Assembly (NCBI GenBank): GCA_024275485.1
Contig: JAJRZA010000002.1
Coordinates: 18,034-82,033 of the forward strand
DNA: 64,000 nucleotides
Reading direction: 5' to 3'
DNA from: Candidatus Krumholzibacteriota bacterium
Lineage (GTDB): Bacteria > Krumholzibacteriota > Krumholzibacteriia > LZORAL124-64-63
Shown: positions 41,339 to 51,320 of the stretch, one piece after another
Layout of the letters: each line of letters begins with the position of its first letter
Position numbering within the stretch: the first letter of the stretch is position 1
Made by a program: the position numbers and the translations under genes
Notes under the pieces: generated by a model
Told to the model about the DNA's origin: nothing
What the model saw: only the letters and a program-made list of their open reading frames with translations
Databases searched by the model: none

Positions 41339-43930
41339 TCAGTCCATTTCCCGCCAACCATTGGGCAACAGGTCCGGTGAGATCATCATCACCGGCTGGC
41401 CTGCGGCTTCGTTTATTTGGCGCAGGAACAGGATGTCCACAGGGTCGATGCCCACCGGAAGAGCGGTCAATCCGGCTGTCGGTGAACTGTCGGCCAAGGT
41501 GTCGGGGATGGGCACCAGATGCTCTACCGTCATGGCGTTGAGACGGTCCCCAAAGCCAAAGAGCGAAGGAAGCTGCGGCATGAAACTGGGCATCTGGAAC
41601 AAGGGCCGCGGGGGATATTCCACCACATCGACTTGGCGCCAGTCGCTCACGCCGGATTTTTCGCGGGCCAGGGCGATGGCGTCGCTCAGGCTGCCAAATT
41701 TGTCGCACAGGCCTTGTTCGATGGCGTCACCACCCATCCACACCCGACCCTGAGCCACTTCGGCCACATCGGTCACCGACAGGTTTCGGCCCTTGGCCAC
41801 CGCCGCAACGAATTGGTCATACATTTCGAGGATGACTTTTTTGGTGCGCTCCAGCTCAGCCTCGTTTTTGGGTCGTGTCGGGATGCCACCGAGGAATGGG
41901 AAACTGACGGTGCTGTACAGGTCGGCGTGGGCGCCGCGCTGCACCGAGTCACTGGTGATGCCGGCTTTTTCGGCTACGCCGTCGTCATACAACCAGCCGC
42001 TGATGACGCCGATGGATCCGGTGACGGTCAGGGGAGTGGTCAGGATTTCGGTGCCATCCATGCTGATCCAGTAGCCACCGCTGGCGGCCACGTCGCCTTG
42101 GCTGATGATGACCGGCTTGCCGGCCTTCTTTAGCTGTTTGATGGCATCGGTAATCAGATCGCTGGGTAAAGGATCGCCGCCAGGAGAATCGGCGCGAATA
42201 ACAACGGCAACAACATCGGGGTCATTGACCAGGCCGCGCAGGTAGGCGCTGGTTGAACGGCCTTTGATACCGGAATCCATGGCGCATGGACCCACGGCAT
42301 AGACTACGGGAATTTTCAGATGCGATCCCCACTGCTCGTCGTACTGCTGTCGGTCGGGTCGAACCAGTTCGGGCGTGGCCAAGCCTGCCCGGCGTTCTTC
42401 CTGCAACCATTTCCCCAACTGATCCCAGCGGGCGATACCGTCGATCAAACCATTGTCCAAGGCATCGGTGGCCACCAGTTGGACCAGGTTATTAACAATC
42501 TCATCATACTGTTCTTCGCTCAGGTTGCGGCCCTGGGTCACACCTTCGCGAATGATTTCATAGATGACGTCGGCGATGCGCTGACGCTGCTCGCGGTCGC
42601 CATCGCTCATGTGATCGCGGGAAAGGATTTCCACGGCACTCTTGTACTTCAGGTACCGATGCTCCTGGAATCCGATACCCAGTTTTTCCAGGGTGCCCTT
42701 GAGGTAACTGCGCGACAGGGTCATGCCGGGCAAGTCCACGCCACCGTAGGGATCCATGGTGATGTGGTCGGCAGCCGAGGCCAGGTAATACAACCGCGAG
42801 CCGGCCCGGTCAAGATGGACGACAACCTCCTTGCCGCTGGCCTTGATCTCGTCGATTTTCTGACGGAACTCCCACAAAAGGGAAGTTCGGCAACTCATAC
42901 CGGCCATGTTGATGGCCACGCCCTTGATTCTCTCGTCGTCCCTCAGGCGATCCAGCAAATCCTGCAGGTCGAGCCAGGCTACGTGGGTTTGGTCGAAGTA
43001 ACGGTACTTCTGATAGGTGACAGTTTTGTTCTCCAGATTGATCGGGTAGTAGTAGTTCGCCTTGCTGAAGAGCGGGCCTTTATTGCCGATGGGCAGGCCG
43101 CTGAATGGTGGGTTGGTGCGAATAAGGTAGCTGTTGTTGACCAGGTCGTCGTTATTGTCGTAGCGGGACATGCCGGTGACGTTGAGATTCTTGATGGTCA
43201 GGCCGACCATGGCAGAGTATTCCACCTCGTCGGTGCCCACCTGTTGGCGGGCCTTGAGGCCCAGGTGCAGGCCGCTGATGGGGCGGACTTCCAGGCCCGC
43301 GCCCCAGTAACCGCCGGTGAAAAAGGACTGGTCGTCGTTGGCCGTGTAGTCGCCGAAAATGGTTAGCCAGGACCGGTTGAAGGGACGAATTCCCAGGTCG
43401 AAAACATATTGGGCCGCGTTGGACTCCAGGCTGATCACACCGGATGCACCAAAGGTATACCAGCTGCGCTTACGAGAGATGAAACCCAGGGAGAGAGCTT
43501 GTTCCCGGGGTGTGAGTTGGGTTTCGCCGTTGGCCCAGCGATAGCCCATGCCAAAGGTTCCGGCCCGTGTGCCGTGGGAAAGGCCCAACTGGTAATCGTA
43601 GATTTTGTAGCTGTCGCCGGGAGTTCCGAAGGTGGTGGTGTTGACACCAAATCCAAGATCCTTGCCGAAGGAAAAACCGTAATTGTCCAGGCCGGATCGA
43701 ATATCCTCGTCGTTGAACCAGAAGTCGGCGGCACCGTTGTCGGTCATGGCCCAGGCCGCAGGGTTGAAGAATGAAGCGGCGGGGCCCGACGTGATGGACG
43801 GGCTCTGGGGTAAAAACCAACTTTCGCTGCGATAGTCCATGAAGGGCATGACCGGCCGTTCAGCCAAGGCGACTCCAACACTCATGGTCAGGGTTATCAA
43901 AAGAATCAGCATTAACAGGCGGCGGTTCAT
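41339..43930 (-). CDS. Outer-membrane beta-barrel fused to SppA (S49) protease
   Basis: An 863-residue protein with a signal peptide (cut near ALAE). Residues of about 45-290 start SGPAASFFNPAAWAM and consist of alternating hydrophobic/aromatic strands and short turns, as in FadL/OmpP1-like outer-membrane barrels. From about 310 there is a complete double-domain SppA protease: the general-base Lys in LKYKSAVEI and the nucleophile Ser in GDVAASGGYW. Ordinary SppA is a membrane-anchored cytoplasmic or periplasmic signal-peptide peptidase, so this fusion suggests a protease held at the outer membrane. It is the last gene of a four-gene operon, 13 bases after the NtrC-type regulator. GGAGG precedes the start. 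Confidence 0.85.
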   Translation of the reverse strand: MNRRLLMLILLITLTMSVGVALAERPVMPFMDYRSESWFLPQSPSITSGPAASFFNPAAWAMTDNGAADFWFNDEDIRSGLDNYGFSFGKDLGFGVNTTTFGTPGDSYKIYDYQLGLSHGTRAGTFGMGYRWANGETQLTPREQALSLGFISRKRSWYTFGASGVISLESNAAQYVFDLGIRPFNRSWLTIFGDYTANDDQSFFTGGYWGAGLEVRPISGLHLGLKARQQVGTDEVEYSAMVGLTIKNLNVTGMSRYDNNDDLVNNSYLIRTNPPFSGLPIGNKGPLFSKANYYYPINLENKTVTYQKYRYFDQTHVAWLDLQDLLDRLRDDERIKGVAINMAGMSCRTSLLWEFRQKIDEIKASGKEVVVHLDRAGSRLYYLASAADHITMDPYGGVDLPGMTLSRSYLKGTLEKLGIGFQEHRYLKYKSAVEILSRDHMSDGDREQRQRIADVIYEIIREGVTQGRNLSEEQYDEIVNNLVQLVATDALDNGLIDGIARWDQLGKWLQEERRAGLATPELVRPDRQQYDEQWGSHLKIPVVYAVGPCAMDSGIKGRSTSAYLRGLVNDPDVVAVVIRADSPGGDPLPSDLITDAIKQLKKAGKPVIISQGDVAASGGYWISMDGTEILTTPLTVTGSIGVISGWLYDDGVAEKAGITSDSVQRGAHADLYSTVSFPFLGGIPTRPKNEAELERTKKVILEMYDQFVAAVAKGRNLSVTDVAEVAQGRVWMGGDAIEQGLCDKFGSLSDAIALAREKSGVSDWRQVDVVEYPPRPLFQMPSFMPQLPSLFGFGDRLNAMTVEHLVPIPDTLADSSPTAGLTALPVGIDPVDILFLRQINEAAGQPVMMISPDLLPNGWREMD

Positions 43931-43943
43931 GGTTTCCTCCGGT

Positions 43944-45323
43944 TCACTTTTTCAGGTCGTGACGTTTCATGATTTTCAGGAGACTGCTGTGGTCTGAAAG
44001 ACCCAGCTGTCGGGCGGTATTTGTAATGTGCCAGTCGTTGCGTTCGAGGGCGGTCAGAATAATCTTCCTTTCGGCGATTGTCTTCTGTTCTTTAAGGGTG
44101 CCGCCAAGAGCGACGTAGACGGACTGTTTGACTGCGGTGGCTGATGGGCCGGTGATTTCGGCGGGCACCAGGTCCACCGTTATCAAATCTTCGCCCGTGG
44201 CAATAACCAAACGTTCGATCACGTTACGCAACTCTCGTATATTGTTGCGGGACCAGTCGTATCCTTTGAGTCGATCGAGAGTTTCGGGTGCCAGAATCCT
44301 TGGCCGACAGGCAAACTTTTCACAGGTCAGGGCCAGGAAATGTTCTGCCAGCAAAGGTACATCACTCAGGCGTTCGCGCAAGGGCGGGACCTGCACCAGG
44401 TGGGTATTCAGTCGAAAGAGCAAATCCTGACGGAAACGCCCGGCAGCCACTTCATCATCCAGGTTACGGTTGGTGGCAGCCACCACGCGGGTGTTGACCT
44501 GGCGGCCTTCATGAGAGCCCAACCGGGTGACGATGCCGTCTTCCAGCACCCGCAGCAGCTTGGCCTGGGCGGACAGGGGCAATTCGCCGATCTCGTCCAG
44601 AAAGAGGGTCCCTTGGTCGGCGGTTTCAAAGGCCCCTTTGCGCACTTTGTCGGCACCGGTGAAAGCTCCGCGTTCGTGGCCGAAAAGCTCGCTCTCGATC
44701 ATTCCCTCGGGCAGGGCTGCGCAATTGACCGGCACGAAGGTCCGGCTCTTCCGGTTGCTCGCATCGTGCAAACGCCGCGCAACCAGCTCCTTGCCGGAGC
44801 CGCTTTCGCCCATGATCAAAACCGGGCTCGGAATGGGTGCCAGGCGGTCGACCAGCTCCACCATCGCCGTAGCTGCCCGGCTTTCACCCACCAGGGGCGA
44901 GCCTTCCCCACTTTGCCTTTTGAGACGGTTGATTTCATGACGCAGGCCGCCCCAGGCCAGGGCGTTTTCCACCTCGCGCACCACCCGTTCCAGAGGCTCA
45001 TCCTTGGCGATGAAACTGTAGGCACCCAGCTTGACGGCGCGCACACATCGGTCGTAACTGCCGGTGCCCGTATAGACGATGATGGGGACTTTCCGTCCCT
45101 GCTTCTTCAGGGTTGCCAGCACTTCAAAGCCGTCCACACCAGGCATTTCAAGATCGAGAATGACGCAATCGACGGGTTCATCCTTGAGCCGGGTCAAGCC
45201 TTCGGCTCCACCCGCTGCGGTGATGGTTTCGAAACCACCAAGACGTTTCAGGTCGTAGGCGTACTGGTTGCGCATGGCGGCGATGTCGTCAATGATCAGA
45301 ATCAAACTCATGTTGTTGCTCAC
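43944..45323 (-). CDS. NtrC-family sigma54-dependent response regulator
   Basis: A 459-residue regulator in three parts: receiver (LILIIDDIAAM, phospho-Asp in CVILDLEMPGVDG, YTGTGS, KDEP instead of the usual K-P), AAA+ domain (Walker A GESGSGKE, the GAFTGA loop that contacts sigma54, Walker B LFLDEIGELP, sensor II NIRELRNVIERL) and Fis-type HTH (HITNTARQLGLSDHSSLLKIM). It activates transcription by remodelling sigma54 polymerase. The GTG at 45323 overlaps the kinase stop (GTGA); an ATG twelve bases on is also possible. The cognate kinase is the adjoining gene. Confidence 0.94.
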   Translation of the reverse strand: MSNNMSLILIIDDIAAMRNQYAYDLKRLGGFETITAAGGAEGLTRLKDEPVDCVILDLEMPGVDGFEVLATLKKQGRKVPIIVYTGTGSYDRCVRAVKLGAYSFIAKDEPLERVVREVENALAWGGLRHEINRLKRQSGEGSPLVGESRAATAMVELVDRLAPIPSPVLIMGESGSGKELVARRLHDASNRKSRTFVPVNCAALPEGMIESELFGHERGAFTGADKVRKGAFETADQGTLFLDEIGELPLSAQAKLLRVLEDGIVTRLGSHEGRQVNTRVVAATNRNLDDEVAAGRFRQDLLFRLNTHLVQVPPLRERLSDVPLLAEHFLALTCEKFACRPRILAPETLDRLKGYDWSRNNIRELRNVIERLVIATGEDLITVDLVPAEITGPSATAVKQSVYVALGGTLKEQKTIAERKIILTALERNDWHITNTARQLGLSDHSSLLKIMKRHDLKK

Positions 45324-47056
45324 AAATTCGGGATGGGAAACGACAGGATGAAAGTCGAGCCGACATCGGGCTCACTTTTGACGCTGACACGGGCACCGCA
45401 GTCGGCCGCCAGGCGCCTCACATTGCTCAGTCCCAGGCCGGTGCCACCAGCCCTGGTAGTGAAGAAGTCATTGAAAATCTTGTCCAGGTTTTCAGGCGGA
45501 ATACCCACCCCGGTGTCGGCCACTTCCACCTGGATGCGCATTTCCTCCAGAACGGGATCTTCTTCAACAAAGGCACTGACCGCCACGGTGCCGCGACCAT
45601 CGGGCAAACTATCCACCGCATTGCGCAGCAGGTTGTCAAAGATGCGGCGCAAACTCACCGGATCGGCTTCCACCGGCGGCAAATTCATCGGCAGACGATT
45701 TTCCAGCTTAACCTCATCACCTAAAGACGGTCCATTGAGGATTTTTGTTACCAGGACGTCCAATTTTACCAGCCGTGCCTGACGGTCGGGGCTCAATCGG
45801 GCGTAATGGGCGGCGAGGTCTTCAAGATAGGTGAGGCCGTCTTCAAGAGTTCCGCGCCGCTCCTGGAATACCGTGCTCAAATTCTGCGGATCCTCGTCGG
45901 CAACCTGTGTCATGTGGCGCATGACGTTGCGCAGGGGGGTGATGCCGTTGCGGATGTCGTGGTTCACCTGACGGGCCACTTCACCGAGGGTGGCGCGATG
46001 TTCGGCGTCCTGCAGTTTGAGCACCCCCGACCGCAGGCGGCCGGTCATTTCTGCGAGCAGACGGCTGAGGTGGCCCACTTCATCCTTGCGGTTGGATTCA
46101 AATCGAACATCCAGGCGATCAAAATCTAGATCCTGGGCCCTGGAAGACAACTCGCGCAGGGGACGGCTGATTCGGTTGGCCAGAACAATCGCCATGAAAA
46201 TCGAGGTTGCAACGGCCAGGGCCAAGATAATGCCCAGGCGAATGTCCATGGCCAGCAACGCCCGATGCAACGCTGCCTGGCTGTGAGTGACGATGAGGTA
46301 GGCGCTTTCCGGTCGTCCATCCAGAATCAGGGGCCACTCGCTGCTGCGCACGATGGCCTGGCGGCGGCGCAAAAGGAATGGGATCTCTTCGGGACGCCTG
46401 GCGTTTACCAGAGCTTCGGTCAGATCTTCGCAGGAGGAGAGTAATCCACCATTCCAGGCCACCACCACATCCAGATCATCGTCGCGGCTCAAATCACGCA
46501 AGTGGGACGAGTCCAGGCGGATGCCGCCGGTGATGTTGATGGTTGTCCCACCGATATTGATGCGGCTGGTGCGGGCCAGGGCCAAAAAGGAATCTTCGGC
46601 TGAGCGGGCTGGGATGAGGGCCTGACCGCCTTGCACGAGGGACAAAACTCGGGGCAGGGCCGGGTCTACCTGGCCGATGTCGTGACGGAAATGCCCGGAG
46701 CTGATGACCTCACCATCCGCTGCTTGAATTTGCAGAAAATCGATATTCATCAGCGACATGTGGCGCGGGGCGAAATCCATCAGATAGGATTTCAGATCCT
46801 CCCGCTGATCGAGCAATGCCAGTCGAAAGCGATTGTCGGCGGTGATGGTGGAACCGAGGGAAGTCAGCATATTTTCCAGGCCGGCCCCTTTGGCGGCCAG
46901 ATCCTGTCGCGTCAAACGCATCTGGTCTTCCACACGCCGGGTGTCCAACTCGGTGAAACGCCGAGTGACACCGCTGCGGGTGATCAGCATGACCAATGTC
47001 AGAGGAATCACTGTGATCAGCAAAACTCCCAGTAGGATCTGCCCGCGCAATTTCAC
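45320..47056 (-). CDS. Membrane sensor histidine kinase (NtrB/HDxRN type)
   Basis: A 578-residue kinase: membrane helix at about 7-26, a large extracytoplasmic sensor domain to about residue 270, a second helix at about 270-292, HAMP, then VNHDIRNGITPLRNV as the phospho-His region, and HATPase motifs DNLLRNAVDSLP, DTGVGIPPEN and TGLGLSNVR. The GTG start at 47056 is preceded by AGGAGGTGACC inside the upstream gene and overlaps its stop (GTGA). It pairs with the NtrC-type regulator. Its periplasmic domain may sense the lipoprotein encoded just upstream (inference). Confidence 0.92.
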   Translation of the reverse strand: MKLRGQILLGVLLITVIPLTLVMLITRSGVTRRFTELDTRRVEDQMRLTRQDLAAKGAGLENMLTSLGSTITADNRFRLALLDQREDLKSYLMDFAPRHMSLMNIDFLQIQAADGEVISSGHFRHDIGQVDPALPRVLSLVQGGQALIPARSAEDSFLALARTSRINIGGTTINITGGIRLDSSHLRDLSRDDDLDVVVAWNGGLLSSCEDLTEALVNARRPEEIPFLLRRRQAIVRSSEWPLILDGRPESAYLIVTHSQAALHRALLAMDIRLGIILALAVATSIFMAIVLANRISRPLRELSSRAQDLDFDRLDVRFESNRKDEVGHLSRLLAEMTGRLRSGVLKLQDAEHRATLGEVARQVNHDIRNGITPLRNVMRHMTQVADEDPQNLSTVFQERRGTLEDGLTYLEDLAAHYARLSPDRQARLVKLDVLVTKILNGPSLGDEVKLENRLPMNLPPVEADPVSLRRIFDNLLRNAVDSLPDGRGTVAVSAFVEEDPVLEEMRIQVEVADTGVGIPPENLDKIFNDFFTTRAGGTGLGLSNVRRLAADCGARVSVKSEPDVGSTFILSFPIPNL

Positions 47057-48708
47057 GGAAGGTCACCTCCTAGACGGGGGCGTCCCAGGTTGCTAAGCAG
47101 CGGCGTGCCGTCAAAGGCCAGCTCCAGGCCGGACCACTGTCCCCGGGTCAAAAGCCAGGACCTGGTCAATGCCAAAGGTTGCACGAGGCCACTGCGGTAC
47201 AGGGCGACGGCGGGAGCGACACGGCGGTTAAGGGATTGCGCTTCAGCCTGAACCAGGTTTTCGGCCTGATCACCGGTGGCCAGGGGGTCGGTTCCGAAAG
47301 CCGCCGTTTGCAGCCAGGCAGCCCGGCCGAGCAAGGTGGCCATCTGCAGGCAACCGGTGGGAAAGTGTTGGTCCGAAGGCAGGATCAACGCTCCGGTCAT
47401 CTGCCAACTGAGGATGAAGTTCAACGATTCTGGATGAACACCGACAGCCCGCAACCCGGCAGGGCCCAGGGCTACCAGGCGTTGGGCCAGCTCCCGGGCT
47501 GCCGGATCACCGAGGGGATAAGCCACCGTGTTTTCATCGAGGGACGCACCGCCCAGATCCCACTGGCGGCGGGCACTGCTGTCCATGGCCACCGGGCCGG
47601 TCAGTTGGGGGCAGATGTTTGATCCACCGGCGGGCAAACAGATATCATCCCAAGGGCGAGCTGAAACCCTGGTCAGATCTTCGTCGGCGTTGAGTTTTTT
47701 GGTCAGCCCGGCCCAAAGGGTTGTACCGGTGGGATTTTTTTCTGGTGGACAAACCAACAGGTAAAGCCGGCTCCAGGGCAGGGGTTCGGTGCGAAAGCCG
47801 AGCATCTCGCTGAAAAAGCGAACCGCGTCGAGATTTCGGGTCAAAGCGAGATTGATATCGGTGGCCACCAGATCCCGGAGATCGGCTTGGGGCAACGTCC
47901 GAAAAGTGAGACTTTTCCAAACCGGAGCTTGAGGATGGTGGGTATTGGGCCGGCATTCAAGATCCGGCAAGGGCGCGGGGGTGGAGGCACGCAACCTGGC
48001 CGGCCCGCTGCCCACAGGCCAGGTCCAGCCCGGGCGACTAACTGAAACAGCGGTGGCGGGGTGGGCCAGCAGCATGGGGAAACGGGCCTGGGGCTCCGGA
48101 AGTTGGATGGCCAGACGGGTTTCATCGACCAGGGTGATGGATTTGGCCCGGGCGTTGAACCAGGTCCAAAGAGGGGTTTTGTCGCCACTGCGGGGGCAGC
48201 CCTGGTTTGCGGCCCAGGCGTCGCGCACATCCTGGCTGGTGACATGGGTGCCGTCCCAGAAACGGGCACCGCGGCGCAGGGTGAAGATCCAAACGGTACT
48301 GTCCTCGGTGCAAGACCAAGCGCTGGCCAAACCGGGATTGAGGTTTCCTTCGCAATCCACGTTGACGAGAGTTTCGTAGAGGTGGGCAAAGACCAACCGT
48401 TCGGAAGGATTGTGGGGAATGGGGGCCAGGTCGGGGCTGACGCTGTCGGTCAGCGCGAAGATGATGGCGGCCCCGGGGACGGCTTCACCCGAAAGGTTGG
48501 AACAACCTTCGCGAAGGGTGGAAATTCCATTTTCGGACGGCCAGCGAACGGGTTCGGTTTTGGCAGATGATGGATCATCGCCGATGGATGGGCCGGAACT
48601 GCAACCAAGCTGGAAAGCAAGCGGGAGCAGGGCTAGAATGAGGATCAGCCAAGGGTGGCTGGAAGTGTTGGGGTACAAGTTGCCGAACAAGATGCGGAAC
48701 GGTCGCAT
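47053..48708 (-). CDS. Solute-binding lipoprotein (family 5, oligopeptide type)
   Basis: A 551-residue lipoprotein with lipobox QLGC (Cys36) after an unusually long N-terminal region. The body matches family 5 binding proteins: PSERLVFAHLYETLVNVD, NLNPGLASAWSC, VWIFTLRRGARFWDGTHVTSQDVRDAW. These normally feed peptide/nickel ABC importers, but no permease or ATPase gene is nearby; instead the next genes are a kinase and regulator. It may therefore act as the periplasmic sensor of that pair. The start at 48708 follows GAGGAGG; the frame also opens at 48723. Confidence 0.85.
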   Translation of the reverse strand: MRPFRILFGNLYPNTSSHPWLILILALLPLAFQLGCSSGPSIGDDPSSAKTEPVRWPSENGISTLREGCSNLSGEAVPGAAIIFALTDSVSPDLAPIPHNPSERLVFAHLYETLVNVDCEGNLNPGLASAWSCTEDSTVWIFTLRRGARFWDGTHVTSQDVRDAWAANQGCPRSGDKTPLWTWFNARAKSITLVDETRLAIQLPEPQARFPMLLAHPATAVSVSRPGWTWPVGSGPARLRASTPAPLPDLECRPNTHHPQAPVWKSLTFRTLPQADLRDLVATDINLALTRNLDAVRFFSEMLGFRTEPLPWSRLYLLVCPPEKNPTGTTLWAGLTKKLNADEDLTRVSARPWDDICLPAGGSNICPQLTGPVAMDSSARRQWDLGGASLDENTVAYPLGDPAARELAQRLVALGPAGLRAVGVHPESLNFILSWQMTGALILPSDQHFPTGCLQMATLLGRAAWLQTAAFGTDPLATGDQAENLVQAEAQSLNRRVAPAVALYRSGLVQPLALTRSWLLTRGQWSGLELAFDGTPLLSNLGRPRLGGDLP

Positions 48709-48904
48709 GAATTCCCTCCTCAAGGGGGATCAGTCGGTTGGGGGAACCAACTTCGGGAAGGAAAATTCCCGCTTGGCGGGAGGATAGCGTCATTGTTGGG
48801 TGGTGTAAAGAAGGAGACCGACCTGTCCGGTTCTGGACATAGACGAGTTCGACACTCCAATAATTCTGTATTGGCCCTGACCACTTAATTCGCTCAACAG
48901 CCTG

Positions 48905-51142
48905 CTAGAACCCATGCCCCACCTGCAAATAAACATATCCGGGCCGCTGATCGGCCACCGCAAACCCCAGCCGCAACGGTCCAACAAGACTATCCATACC
49001 CACCTCGAAACCACCACCCCATATGGGTTGGGCCCCGGACAGATTCTTTTGGCCCTGCCATCCCACCGCCACGGCAGCTTCCAGGTGAACCCCGGCGCCC
49101 AGCAGATACTGGAGAGCCGCCCGAGACCAGGCAATCTGCGGCGCGATGATCTCCTGCCGGCGTAGACCGACCCACCCGCGGGGGCCGCCGGCGCGGCCCT
49201 GGTGCACCACGGGAATATCGGTCGAGCTGGCCACGGCTCCTGCAGCCCATATCGGCTGCCAGGATCCCAGACCACGCACGGGCAGAACCATTCCCAGATC
49301 CGCACGCCACCATTCCGGCTCGTCGCCCGCATGGCCAAAGGAGCGAACGTATCTGAGTCGTGCGCCGCGTTGGGGGCGAGAGAGAGGAAGATCGCGGCCA
49401 TGACTCTCCAGGGAAAGATGGAAAGTACGCAGCGGCTGATCACCCGATCCGGGAATCCGGCGACTTTCCAGATAGCTATTGGTTTGACCGACATCCCCGC
49501 CGAGGAAAAGACTCCAGCCACACCGAAAGGTGCGGACGATGAGGTCGAGGCCGAGCTGGGTGCGGCGAAAAACGAATCGGTCCACCTCGACACCGTGGTC
49601 GTAGACACCGGGTCGCTCACGCTGCCATTGGAATCGTGTCCGCAGGCCCAACCATCCCGGTCCGTTGATGGGTTGGTTCAACAACGCTTCGAGGCGCGAC
49701 TCGCGGTCGCTGTATCGATAGCTCAGCAGGCTTGAGCCTGCCCGGCCAAGAATGTTGTCGTAACGCAAGCGTCCCATAACAGCCACACCGTCATCGGTGA
49801 TAACGCTGGCACCGAGTTCCAGTCTGGGCCTGGTCTCCTCCTGCACGTGCACGATCATGTCGGCCGTATCGCTGGCCACCGGCTTGAACTCGAAACCAAT
49901 GGTTTGGAAACTTCCTTCATGGGTCAGCCACTGCGCCTTCCGCCAAGCGGCGGCAAGTTCCAGACGATCGCCTGGGTGGATCTGCAGCCGGTCGAGCACC
50001 CGACCGGGCTGAAGGTGTTGCAAGCCACGAACCTCTATGGTTCGCAGAGTGACCGGACCAACCACTGGCGCCTTCGGCGGTGGATTCTGCACCACTGGAC
50101 CACAGGCATCCCTCAGGGCAAGCAACTCGTCCTTGTGTTGCAAGGCCACTTCCCGGCCGATGGCCAGGATTTCCTTGGCCGCATCCATGTCCACACTGCG
50201 GTACGATTCCAGTGGCATCTTCAGCAAAACGTCATTGTTTCCGACAGTGTACTCGTTGGGAAAGAGGGTTTGCAGCTCGGCCACTCGGATCCACATCTTG
50301 TAGATGTCGTCGGGTTCCTTCTTGTCCGGCAGATGGACGTTGCTGACATCGACCAGCACCGCGCGGTCAAAGCCCAACTGTCGGGCCACCTGCACCGGGA
50401 GGTTGTCGAGGAAACCACCATCCACCAGCTGCCGACCTTCGAGTTCAACGGGGTAAAAGATCATTGGAATGGTGCTGCTGGCTTTCACTGCCCGGGGCAA
50501 CATGCCTTCATCATGGATCACAAGGGAGTTGCTCAGCAGGTCAGTGCTGACACAGCGAAAGACGACAGGCAGATGGTCGAAATCGTTATCGGCGACAAAC
50601 AGGGCGTCGGCCGTCCTCTCGCCCACAAGAGATTCGAAGCCCTGGCCATGGCTGAACCCGGTATGCGGAAGCGGTGGCCATTGGGTGATCTGCAACCTGA
50701 GTTGGTGCGGCGCAGGACCCCACCAGCCCCCTTGCAATTCGGCTGCAGGAGTATCGAAATCAACCACGAGGTTCAGCAGGTTTTGGCCCAGGGCAAGGGT
50801 TTCCAGTTGGGATGTGCTTGTGCCCGAGGAGTACAATGCGCCTACAACCGATCCCATGCTGGTGCCAACGATCAGGCTCGGCCGCATCCCCAGCTCCTCA
50901 AGCACCTCAATGACGCCAATGTGAGCGATGCCGCGCGCACCGCCGCCGCCGAGGATGAGGGCGAAGCCTGTGGTATCGACATCGGCCGCAGTAGGGGGCC
51001 AGCCGAATGGAAGTGGTTGGATGGCCAGGGAGGCCAGAGGCACGGCGAGCAGGCCAGCAATGATGAACGGCACCAGCAGGCCGAATAGTGGGATTTGGTG
51101 ACGAGAATGAGGCACGGCGTTGGTCCTGCGGTTCAATTCCAT
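48905..51142 (-). CDS. Patatin-like phospholipase fused to a BamA-type outer-membrane barrel
   Basis: A 745-residue protein with an N-terminal signal/hydrophobic segment. Patatin domain (about 60-310): oxyanion GGGGARG, nucleophile Ser in GTSMGS and catalytic Asp in DGGF. A POTRA-like domain follows (LRTIEVRGLQHLQPGRVLDRLQ), then a surface-antigen/BamA-type barrel ending in VYLQVGHGF, a typical C-terminal Phe. This is the type Vd autotransporter (PlpD) layout; such enzymes are lipases or phospholipases displayed or released at the surface. A second, overlapping frame on the same strand at 48790-49620 is only a shadow. Confidence 0.92.
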   Translation of the reverse strand: MELNRRTNAVPHSRHQIPLFGLLVPFIIAGLLAVPLASLAIQPLPFGWPPTAADVDTTGFALILGGGGARGIAHIGVIEVLEELGMRPSLIVGTSMGSVVGALYSSGTSTSQLETLALGQNLLNLVVDFDTPAAELQGGWWGPAPHQLRLQITQWPPLPHTGFSHGQGFESLVGERTADALFVADNDFDHLPVVFRCVSTDLLSNSLVIHDEGMLPRAVKASSTIPMIFYPVELEGRQLVDGGFLDNLPVQVARQLGFDRAVLVDVSNVHLPDKKEPDDIYKMWIRVAELQTLFPNEYTVGNNDVLLKMPLESYRSVDMDAAKEILAIGREVALQHKDELLALRDACGPVVQNPPPKAPVVGPVTLRTIEVRGLQHLQPGRVLDRLQIHPGDRLELAAAWRKAQWLTHEGSFQTIGFEFKPVASDTADMIVHVQEETRPRLELGASVITDDGVAVMGRLRYDNILGRAGSSLLSYRYSDRESRLEALLNQPINGPGWLGLRTRFQWQRERPGVYDHGVEVDRFVFRRTQLGLDLIVRTFRCGWSLFLGGDVGQTNSYLESRRIPGSGDQPLRTFHLSLESHGRDLPLSRPQRGARLRYVRSFGHAGDEPEWWRADLGMVLPVRGLGSWQPIWAAGAVASSTDIPVVHQGRAGGPRGWVGLRRQEIIAPQIAWSRAALQYLLGAGVHLEAAVAVGWQGQKNLSGAQPIWGGGFEVGMDSLVGPLRLGFAVADQRPGYVYLQVGHGF

Positions 51143-51186
51143 GGAAAAAAAATTTATACCGGCCCAGCAGCAAATTGTCTATGCAA

Positions 51187-51216
51187 TTGTTGCTCAAACC
51201 AGTGATATTCTATAGT
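51187..51216 (+). promoter_or_regulatory. Possible promoter of the TPR lipoprotein gene
   Basis: TTGTTG, an 18-base spacer and TATAGT (one mismatch from TATAAT), about 105 bases before the start codon. Confidence 0.4.
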
Positions 51217-51320
51217 CTCATGATGCCTGTGGAATCTTGCTCAGGTTCGCTGGAGGATCCTCTCCAGGTTTGCCGTCCACAATAATGACAAGAAACCTGT
51301 TCGCCAAAGGGGGAGTCACC

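Noticed and set aside
48790..49620. A long minus-strand frame of 276 codons at the 3' end of the patatin gene
   Set aside because: It overlaps the patatin/BamA frame on the same strand and reads like a shifted copy of a GC-rich gene; the barrel frame ends correctly in Phe.
49847..51088. A 413-codon plus-strand frame opposite the patatin gene
   Set aside because: Antisense shadow: no ribosome site and no recognisable motif, while the other strand has patatin catalytic motifs.
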